A stretch of DNA of 64,000 bases from an uncultured Lachnospiraceae bacterium (GTDB taxonomy: Bacteria; Bacillota; Clostridia; Lachnospirales; Lachnospiraceae), in NCBI GenBank assembly GCA_900544445.1, contig UQVK01000010.1, forward strand, positions 1 through 64,000, in the 5' to 3' direction. The position numbers and the translations under genes are program-made. This document shows positions 25,155 to 31,177 of the stretch, in pieces. The notes under the pieces were generated by a model. The model worked only from the letters and a program-made list of their open reading frames with translations, had not been told where the DNA came from and did no database searches. The stretch's first letter is position 1, and each line of letters starts with the position of its first letter.

Positions 25155-25267
25155 CTCCTTTCACCGCCGGCAGGCGGTCGTTTATTCTGGAAGAACGGCG
25201 TCAGCCGTTCTTTGGCACGAACTGAGTTCGTGCCCCGCTCCTTTCACCGCCGGCAGGCGGTCGTTTA
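25155..25267 (-). repeat. 30-bp direct repeats flanking two hairpins in the sulfatase leader
   Basis: Perfect 30-bp direct repeats lie at 25155-25184 and 25238-25267. On the minus strand each contains a CCGCC/GGCGG hairpin and a GAAAGGAG ribosome-binding motif. Between them are two tall hairpins: GGCACGAAC-tca-GTTCGTGCC and AAGAACGGC-tgac-GCCGTTCTT. The downstream repeat unit supplies the ribosome site for the sulfatase ATG; the upstream unit is a second, unused copy. Confidence 0.85.
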
Positions 25268-25308
25268 ATCCGGCACAAATCTCCGTTCCTGCCGGTTCCT
25301 TTTTCTTT

Positions 25309-25337
25309 ACTTTACCCTAAATCGTCGCTTCTGCCAA
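25309..25337 (-). promoter_or_regulatory. Promoter of the sulfatase gene
   Basis: Minus strand: TTGGCA (25332-25337), 17 bp, TAAAGT (25309-25314). It places both direct-repeat units within the transcribed leader. The remaining bases 25338-25411 show nothing identifiable. Confidence 0.5.
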
Positions 25338-25411
25338 GTCCCGGGCAGCAATTGGGCAGAAATATTTATCGAATTTTCAACGCCACAGGCAGAACATCCG
25401 CCTTCCGAAAG

Positions 25412-25478
25412 AAAAATGCCCCGGGCGGCTGCTTCACCGTTCATAAAAAAGCCATGAACGGGCAGCCACTCGGAGCAC
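25412..25478 (-). terminator. Probable terminator of the amt gene
   Basis: A long imperfect stem (minus strand GGCTGCCCGTTCAT pairing with ATGAACGG...GCAGCC, extended outward by TGCTCC/GGGGCA) ends in TTTTTC, about 85 bp after the amt stop codon. Confidence 0.6.
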
Positions 25479-25561
25479 CTATTTCCTGTATTCTTCTATA
25501 TTTTTCTGTACTTTATCCGTTTTGCCGCAGGACGGATTGGCTTCTGCGCTTTCCTGGCAGT

Positions 25562-27319
25562 CTATTCTTCATCCTGCAGCGCATCGTAACCATGCTCGTT
25601 GGTGCGGACCTTGACCACGTCTTCCACGTCGTATACGAAGATCTTTCCATCGCCCACGTTTCCGGTGCAGAGCACCTTCTGCACGGCGTTTACCACCGTT
25701 TCCGTAGGAATCTTACAGATTACCACGTCGATCTTGACCTTGGGAAGCAGTCTGCTTTCCACCGGAGCGCCGCGGAAATAGGTTTCATGTCCCTTCTGCA
25801 TGCCGTAGCCGAACACGTTGCTGATGGTCAGACCCGTTACGCCGATCCGGGCGAGGGTACTCTCCAGTTCAGAGAACCGGGACTGATTGGTAACAATGGT
25901 AACCTTGGTCATCTTCGGTCCCGTTGTTCTTTCCTTATGGATCACAGGAACCTTCTGTTCAGAAGCCTCAGCAGCTTCCTTCGGCACGGACGCCACGGCA
26001 GCAGCCACCCGTTCTTCCTCCGCCCCGGCAGAAAGCCCGGATAAGGGAGCCGCCGAAATGGGAGCGAAATCCGGATAGGCCATGTTTCCATGTTCTCCGA
26101 TATCCAGACCGGCGATCTCCTCTTCCGTGGAAACCCGGATGCCGATGGTCTTTTTCAGGGCAAGCCAGACCAGAGCGGTGGTCACAAAACCAAAGATACC
26201 GATGGCAAGGATTCCCACGATCTGCGTTCCCAGCAGGCCAAAGCCGCCGCCGAAGAACAGACCGTTTCTGGTGGAAAGGCTGGTCACGCCTTCCTGTGCG
26301 AACAGACCCACACAGAGGGTTCCGAAGGTTCCACAGCCCAGATGCACGGAAGTGGCGCCCACCGGATCGTCGATTTTAATTTTGTCAAAAAATACCACCA
26401 GGAAAACCACCAGCACACCGGCGATTGCGCCGATGATCAGGGAGCTTAACACGCTTACATAGGCACAGCTTCCTGTGATTCCCACCAGGCCTGCCAGACA
26501 GCCGTTGATGGTCATGCCCAGATCCGGTTTTCCAAGATAGATCCAGGAGGTGATGGTGGATGTCAGAACCGCAGCGATGGCTGCCGTATTCGTGGTCATC
26601 AGAATGGAAACCACATCTGCCGGATTCTGAAAGCTCATGGTGGAGCCGGGATTGAAGCCGAACCAGCCGAGCCACAGAACGAACAGGCCGATCACCGCAA
26701 GGGACATGCTGTGTCCGGGAATGGCCTTCGCCTTGCCGTCCTTTCCATATTTTCCGATACGGGGTCCGAGAATCAGCGCGCCGGACAGAGCGCCCCAGCC
26801 GCCAAGGGAATGCACCACCGCATCTCCCGCGAAATCCATGAAGCCCATGTCGGAAAGCCAGCCGCCGCCCCATACCCAGTGGCCCACGATGGGATAAATG
26901 ATCAGCGTAAGCACAAAGGAGAAAATGATGAAGGCCACATACTTGATCCGTTCCGCAACCGCTCCGGATACGATGGTCGCCGCGGTTCCGCAGAACACAA
27001 GCTGGAAGAAAAATTTTCCCCAGAAGGGAACATTCGAGGTCAGCGTGCTGTCGTAAAAGGACAGATCGCCTCCGCCAAGAATAAACAGATGGCTCGTTCC
27101 CACAAAGGGATTATCCCCTCCGAACATCAGCCCCCAGCCCAGAAGCAGAAAGCCCAGGGAAGAGACGGCAAAGACGATGAAATTCTTGGAAAGGATGTTA
27201 ACGGTGTTCTTCGCCCTTGCGAAGCCCGCCTCCACCGCTGCAAAGCCCAGATTCATAAAAAATACCAGAATCGCGGCAAGCAGGACCCAGAAAGTATCGA
27301 TTATCATTGTAACATCCAT
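25562..27319 (-). CDS. amt: Ammonium transporter fused to a PII regulatory domain
   Basis: A 585-residue fusion. Residues ~5-410 are an Amt/MEP channel with about 11 helices and the signatures FVAFSSL-like FAVSSLGFLLLG, DFAGDAVVHSLGG and GCLAGLVGITGSCAYV. A linker rich in Ala, Glu and Ser (~430-470) leads to a complete PII/GlnK domain (TKVTIVTNQSRFSELESTL, GYGMQKGHETYF T-loop region, GDGKIFVYDVEDVVKVRT). The fused PII would gate the channel in response to ATP/ADP and 2-oxoglutarate. The ATG follows GGGAGG. The leader contains several hairpins and the promoter is interrupted by a transposon. Confidence 0.92.
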   Translation of the reverse strand: MDVTMIIDTFWVLLAAILVFFMNLGFAAVEAGFARAKNTVNILSKNFIVFAVSSLGFLLLGWGLMFGGDNPFVGTSHLFILGGGDLSFYDSTLTSNVPFWGKFFFQLVFCGTAATIVSGAVAERIKYVAFIIFSFVLTLIIYPIVGHWVWGGGWLSDMGFMDFAGDAVVHSLGGWGALSGALILGPRIGKYGKDGKAKAIPGHSMSLAVIGLFVLWLGWFGFNPGSTMSFQNPADVVSILMTTNTAAIAAVLTSTITSWIYLGKPDLGMTINGCLAGLVGITGSCAYVSVLSSLIIGAIAGVLVVFLVVFFDKIKIDDPVGATSVHLGCGTFGTLCVGLFAQEGVTSLSTRNGLFFGGGFGLLGTQIVGILAIGIFGFVTTALVWLALKKTIGIRVSTEEEIAGLDIGEHGNMAYPDFAPISAAPLSGLSAGAEEERVAAAVASVPKEAAEASEQKVPVIHKERTTGPKMTKVTIVTNQSRFSELESTLARIGVTGLTISNVFGYGMQKGHETYFRGAPVESRLLPKVKIDVVICKIPTETVVNAVQKVLCTGNVGDGKIFVYDVEDVVKVRTNEHGYDALQDEE

Positions 27320-27451
27320 ATACTTCTACCTCCCGTTCAGATTGATCACAAAGGATGCGGCGCCTTTGATCCACCCTCTGCGGAGAAATTCGGATATCCC
27401 TCCGGGATATCCTGAAAAGCTGCCGGACGGTTCCGTCAGGAAGAGGCCGGA

Positions 27452-27493
27452 CAACAAAAGAGGCGAAGCGGTCTTTTTCAGACCTCTTCGCCT
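27452..27493 (-). promoter_or_regulatory. Terminator-like attenuator in the amt leader
   Basis: On the minus strand, right after the expected start of transcription, AGGCGAAG-a-GGTCT pairs with AGACC-g-CTTCGCCT and is followed by CTTTTGTTG. Further hairpins follow before the ATG: GGATATCCC-gga-GGGATATCC and GATC-AAAGG...CCTTT-GTGATC. This looks like a transcription-attenuation leader, perhaps for nitrogen control. I cannot assign it to a known RNA class. Confidence 0.6.
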
Positions 27494-27679
27494 TACGGGG
27501 GTTATATTACTGTTTTTGATTCTTGATTCTGCCCACTAACTGATCGACTTGATTGTCCGGAGACTGCTCGATATACTGTCCTTAAAAAGAAAAAAGGAAG
27601 TCCCAGAGCACCCTCCTGGAAAGATCGTACCTTGGGACATGGTCAATAACCATGTATATTGTAACAGTTTATACCAGGG

Positions 27680-28192
27680 TTGGGCAACATATTTTTACCT
27701 GAGAGCAGTGAATTTCTTTGTCCGACATGCAGGAACGGTGCATTGCACTTCCGGGATTACTGTGATCGCATGATCCGTTATGAAGGCGGAAGTTATGAAT
27801 GGCTCAAAATTCCCAGACATCAGTGTGACAATCCCAGATGCCACAAGGTGCACCGGATGCTTCCGGATTTTCTGGTTCCATACAAGCATTACACAGAAGA
27901 TATCATCTGCGGGGTTCTTGATGAAACCGTGCGTCCGACGGATGCGGATTCAGAGGATTATCCATCCGAACAGACCATGCTCCGCTGGCATCACTGGCTG
28001 GTGAAAAATCAGCTGAACATCGACGGTCATCTGAAATCAATCGCATACCGTGAACTGGGTTTTTCCATGCAACTGCTAAAATCCGGTGTTTCACTGCTCA
28101 CAACACTCAGAAGTTCCATTCCGGACGGCTGGCTTCGCTCAGTCATTCGTTACATATATAACTCCGGCAATTCTTTGCTGGTTTATTATTAG
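27680..28192 (+). CDS. Transposon zinc-ribbon protein (DUF6431-like)
   Basis: A 170-residue protein read from a TTG at 27680; an in-frame stop lies six codons upstream. Two cysteine pairs, CPTC (residues ~14-17) and CDNPRC (~49-54), form a likely zinc ribbon. They are followed by HRMLPDFLVPYKHYTEDII and a helix-turn-helix-like PSEQTMLRWHHWL. This matches my memory of DUF6431, which is seen next to transposases. A target-selection or end-binding accessory role is inferred, analogous to TniQ/TnsD but without their sequence signature. The start codon is uncertain. Confidence 0.65.
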   Translation: MGNIFLPESSEFLCPTCRNGALHFRDYCDRMIRYEGGSYEWLKIPRHQCDNPRCHKVHRMLPDFLVPYKHYTEDIICGVLDETVRPTDADSEDYPSEQTMLRWHHWLVKNQLNIDGHLKSIAYRELGFSMQLLKSGVSLLTTLRSSIPDGWLRSVIRYIYNSGNSLLVYY

Positions 28193-28267
28193 ACCTTGTT
28201 TTACCGACTTTGTTTTTACTGTCCGTTGGTTGATCTGTATGCTTATCCTAAAAGGAGGCATACAATC

Positions 28268-29680
28268 ATGATAGAAAACAAACACATACCCAAAGCTCCG
28301 CTGGATGTAGCACTTGAACGTTACAGTCTCATTGCACCGCTTCTGGAAGAAAACCTGGACGATGCAGCCGCTGTGGAACTGCGTTACAGGCTTGCTGAAC
28401 AGTACCATGTATCCGAGCGGACTTTACGGCGGTACGTCAATGCGTACCGCACAGATGGATTTCACGGACTGAAGCCGGCAGAACCGGTTCATTACTGCAG
28501 ATCCAAGATGCCGGCGAACTACGATGAGATCCTGCAGCAGGCTATCCAGCTGCGCCGGGAAGTCCCCAGACGATCCATCGAGCAGATCATCCTGATCCTG
28601 GAAGCAGAGGGCTGGGTTGCACCGGGTGTATTAAAACGCCCGACATTACAGAGACATCTGTATCAGGCAGGTTTTGGCGCCACACACATGGAAGTTTACA
28701 AGGATGCGCGAAAAAGTTCATCCAAACGTTTTTGTAAGCCGCACCGTATGATGTTGATCCAGGGCGACATAAAATACGGACCCACGCTCCCGATCGGAGA
28801 AGGTGGTAAACCTGTCAAAACATACCTTTCATCAGCGATCGATGACCACTCCAGGATGATACTGGCATCCGAGTTTTATGATAATCAGGAAGAAGCCATT
28901 GTGGCAGATACATTCCACAAGGTGATACTGAAATACGGCAGGTTTGACCGGTGCTACTTTGACCACGGCTCCCAGTATGTATCAAAACAGCTGACCACAT
29001 CCCTTGCCAGACTTTCCATCCGGATTGCCCATGCGCCTGTCCATAGCGGGAAGTCCAAAGGTAAAGTAGAGAGATTCCATCAGGTCGTAGATGACTTTAT
29101 CGCAGAAAGCAAGGCGAAAAAGATCACTACATTGGAAGAACTGAACTACTACTGGAAAATCTATCTGGAGGAATACTACAGTAACAGATCCCACGACGGG
29201 ATCCGGGAGTATTATCTCAGCCATGGGATCGATATCCCCAAGGAGGGTATCTCCCCTCTGCAGGAATTCAACCGTGACACAAGACCCTTGACATTTATCG
29301 ATACAGCAGTCGTTGGGGAAGCCTTCCTTTACCACGAAAACCGAAAGGTTGATAAAGGCGCCTGCATCAGTTTTCAGGGGCGCCGCTATGAAACCAAAGC
29401 TGCACTGATTGGGCGGACGGTTGAAATCTCCTACGATCCGTCGGCACCCGAGATCATCACGGTGTACCACAAAGGAATGGAACCGTTCCGGGCAAAGCCC
29501 CTTGCCATCGGATCTTACTGTGATCCGAAAGAACCGCTTCCACCGGGCATGGCAGAACTGGAACCGGAAACATCCCGGTTTCTGGATGCGCTTGAAAAGC
29601 AGCATACGGAGAATGCAAAAAAACGTGCGGACGCCATTTCTTTCGGGGACTTCCGTAAGGAGGTGCATCCGGATGTATAA
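28268..29680 (+). CDS. DDE transposase, TniA/TnsB/Mu-like
   Basis: A 470-residue integrase-fold transposase. An N-terminal helix-turn-helix (QYHVSERTLRRYVNAYR, residues ~45-61) precedes the catalytic core with D167 (LIQGDIKYG), D232 (YFDHGSQY) and E268 (GKVERFHQ). D232 and E268 are separated by 35 residues, the classic DD(35)E spacing. The C-terminal region (FQGRRYETKAALIGRTVEIS) resembles the Mu-transposase beta-barrel. The ATG follows AAGGAGG; the frame opens 24 codons earlier without a ribosome site. The stop overlaps the ATPase start by 8 bp. It should cut and join the TGTT ends of this element. Confidence 0.92.
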   Translation: MIENKHIPKAPLDVALERYSLIAPLLEENLDDAAAVELRYRLAEQYHVSERTLRRYVNAYRTDGFHGLKPAEPVHYCRSKMPANYDEILQQAIQLRREVPRRSIEQIILILEAEGWVAPGVLKRPTLQRHLYQAGFGATHMEVYKDARKSSSKRFCKPHRMMLIQGDIKYGPTLPIGEGGKPVKTYLSSAIDDHSRMILASEFYDNQEEAIVADTFHKVILKYGRFDRCYFDHGSQYVSKQLTTSLARLSIRIAHAPVHSGKSKGKVERFHQVVDDFIAESKAKKITTLEELNYYWKIYLEEYYSNRSHDGIREYYLSHGIDIPKEGISPLQEFNRDTRPLTFIDTAVVGEAFLYHENRKVDKGACISFQGRRYETKAALIGRTVEISYDPSAPEIITVYHKGMEPFRAKPLAIGSYCDPKEPLPPGMAELEPETSRFLDALEKQHTENAKKRADAISFGDFRKEVHPDV

Positions 29681-30497
29681 TGATTTCTACTGCATGACAC
29701 ACACACCGTTTTCAAGGGACGTCCCACCGGAAGCATTGTATGAATCACCGGCAATGGCAGATGCGCTCGGAAGACTTGCTTACGTGGCAGACCGCCAGCT
29801 TTTTGCTGTTGTCACAGCAGATGCCGGTTGTGGAAAATCCACGCTGATCCGGAAGTTTGCAGCAACGCTGCCCAGAGAGGAATACATCCTTTTGTACCTG
29901 TCGGACTCAAAGCTTACTCCCCGGTGGTTCTATAAGGGTCTTCTTGACCAGCTTGGCATGGAAGCACGGTTTTACCGCGGAGATGCCAAACGCCAGCTGC
30001 AGAAGGAGATCGAGATTCTGCGCGGCGTCCATGGACAGAAAGTGGTCTGCGTACTGGATGAGGCACATCTGCTGGAAAAGGAAACCATAGAAGAATTCCG
30101 TTTTCTGCTGAACTACCGTTTTGATTCCATGAGCCCCATGGCGCTGATCCTGGTCGGTCAGACGGAACTGTGGGATGATAAGCTCCGGCTCAAGCGATAT
30201 GCAGCTGTCAGACAGCGGATCGACATCAACTGTGTGCTTCCGCATCTGGACCGGGCAGAAACAGAGAAATATATCCGTTCTCACATGGCCTACGCCGGTG
30301 TCAGTGAACAGGAACTGTTCAGCCGTCGTGCAATGGATGAGATCTACCGCATCTCCTCAGGTATCCCGCGACTGATCAACCGTGTCTGTGAAAAATGCCT
30401 GATGTATGGCTGTCAGCAACAGCTGCGGATCATAGATGATCAGGATGTGATCTATGTCAGCGACCATGAAATGCTGGAAGGTGGTGAAAGCCTGTGA
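29673..30497 (+). CDS. AAA+ ATPase, TniB/TnsC/ExeA-like
   Basis: A 274-residue transposition ATPase with Walker A ADAGCGKST (residues ~49-57), Walker B VVCVLDEAH (124-132), a sensor region LILVGQTELWD and the C-terminal SSGIPRLINRVCEKCLMYG typical of ExeA/TniB proteins. It probably binds target DNA and activates the DDE transposase. The ATG at 29673 is preceded by AAGGAGGTG and overlaps the transposase stop. Its own stop overlaps the next start (GTGA), so all downstream genes are coupled. Confidence 0.9.
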   Translation: MYNDFYCMTHTPFSRDVPPEALYESPAMADALGRLAYVADRQLFAVVTADAGCGKSTLIRKFAATLPREEYILLYLSDSKLTPRWFYKGLLDQLGMEARFYRGDAKRQLQKEIEILRGVHGQKVVCVLDEAHLLEKETIEEFRFLLNYRFDSMSPMALILVGQTELWDDKLRLKRYAAVRQRIDINCVLPHLDRAETEKYIRSHMAYAGVSEQELFSRRAMDEIYRISSGIPRLINRVCEKCLMYGCQQQLRIIDDQDVIYVSDHEMLEGGESL

Positions 30498-30835
30498 TCA
30501 GCTATCAGTACCCGGTCGTGATGTTTTACGGTGACGATCCTGAGGATTCAGAGACCACTCTGTACTACGCGCAGATACATCCGTATAACTTAAGCCATGA
30601 ACCATACGAAGCAACCGTGACGGCGCGTGGATCCAGTTACCACATCCTGTTTGGGCATCAGTGCAATGGCATGTTTTTGTGCATTCCCAACTGGAAAGTC
30701 GGGTGCGAACTCGCCACACTTTCCGATGTGTTCTGGAATCTGAATTCCATAGCGCACAATGAAGAAAAACTCTGTTATGAGGATGCAACTGCCATCGCAT
30801 ATGCCTTAAAAGTGTTGGCAGAATACATTGAATAA
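30494..30835 (+). CDS. Small transposon-encoded protein (DUF6618-like)
   Basis: A 113-residue soluble protein starting at a GTG that overlaps the ATPase stop. Its sequence (TLYYAQIHPYNLSHEPYEATVTARGSSYHILFG in two parts) has no catalytic motif that I can see. I associate it with DUF6618 from memory. Being inside the element and coupled to the ATPase, it is likely an accessory transposition or regulatory factor; that is inference from position. Confidence 0.65.
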   Translation: MISYQYPVVMFYGDDPEDSETTLYYAQIHPYNLSHEPYEATVTARGSSYHILFGHQCNGMFLCIPNWKVGCELATLSDVFWNLNSIAHNEEKLCYEDATAIAYALKVLAEYIE

Positions 30836-30953
30836 GTGCTATCTGCCGGGGCTGTGTGCCCCGGCAAAACCAAAAGTAACTTGGACAGTGATATGAGCTG
30901 TCTGTGGACAATACAGGACATCAGTTCTCGGTCAAAGAGAGAAATCAGCAACA

Positions 30954-30982
30954 ATATTACCACCCGGCAGAAATTTTGTCAA
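30954..30982 (-). promoter_or_regulatory. Ancestral amt promoter, split from amt by the transposon
   Basis: Minus strand: TTGACA (30977-30982), 17 bp, TAATAT (30954-30959). The -10 box lies inside the ATATTAC target duplication. Before insertion this promoter would have started transcription into the amt leader; now it fires into the right end of the transposon, antisense to its genes. Confidence 0.75.
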
Positions 30983-31012
30983 ATACTTTTTCGTCCTTTT
31001 CCGTTGAAAATT

Positions 31013-31076
31013 GTTACAGCCGTACCGTTTTCGTACGGTCTGTGCAGTGGATGCGCAGACCTGGCTGAGTAGTAAC
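31013..31076 (-). repeat. Palindromic GTTACT-family repeat, copy 2
   Basis: Minus strand start GTTACTACTCAGCCAG, then hairpin GGTCTGCGCA-tccac-TGCACAGACC, then a CCGTAC...GTACGG hairpin, closing with GGCTGTAAC, which pairs back to the GTTAC...AGCC start. The whole 64-bp unit is therefore a three-branch palindrome. It lies between the transposon and feoB. Confidence 0.85.
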
Positions 31077-31177
31077 TGAAACATTTCTCTTCGTATAGCT
31101 CTTGAGGGAACCTCCTTCCCTCCTGTGCATATGCTGTTTACAGAGACCATTTAAAAGAACCTGGCATGGAGGACCAT

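Larger units (their letters stand above)
27511..30953 (+). mobile_element. Complete TniA/TniB-like transposon, 3443 bp
   Basis: Termini are TGTT...AACA. About 65 bases at each end align in inverted orientation without gaps over most of their length, sharing TGTT..TGATT, AACTGAT, ATTGTCC, AGAC.GCTC and CTGTCC at equal spacing. A perfect 7-bp target duplication, ATATTAC, flanks it (27504-27510 and 30954-30960). It carries four same-strand genes: a zinc-ribbon protein, a DDE transposase, an AAA ATPase and a small protein. The ATPase+DDE pair is typical of Tn5053/Tn7/IS21-like systems. I cannot name the element. It appears intact. Confidence 0.9.

Noticed and set aside
25155..25267. 30-bp direct repeats as target-site duplications of an insertion sequence
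   Set aside because: Not excluded as a palindromic-element footprint, but rejected as a classical IS: only 53 bp lies between the repeats, with no transposase, and three loci share the layout with different sequences.
25352..26044. Plus-strand open frame antisense to amt
   Set aside because: Opposite strand of the conserved PII domain coding sequence; its translation has no recognisable features.
27554..30910. Transposon boundaries at TGTCC...GGACA (inner repeats)
   Set aside because: These inner inverted repeats have no flanking duplication; extending to TGTT...AACA at 27511-30953 gives the perfect ATATTAC duplication.
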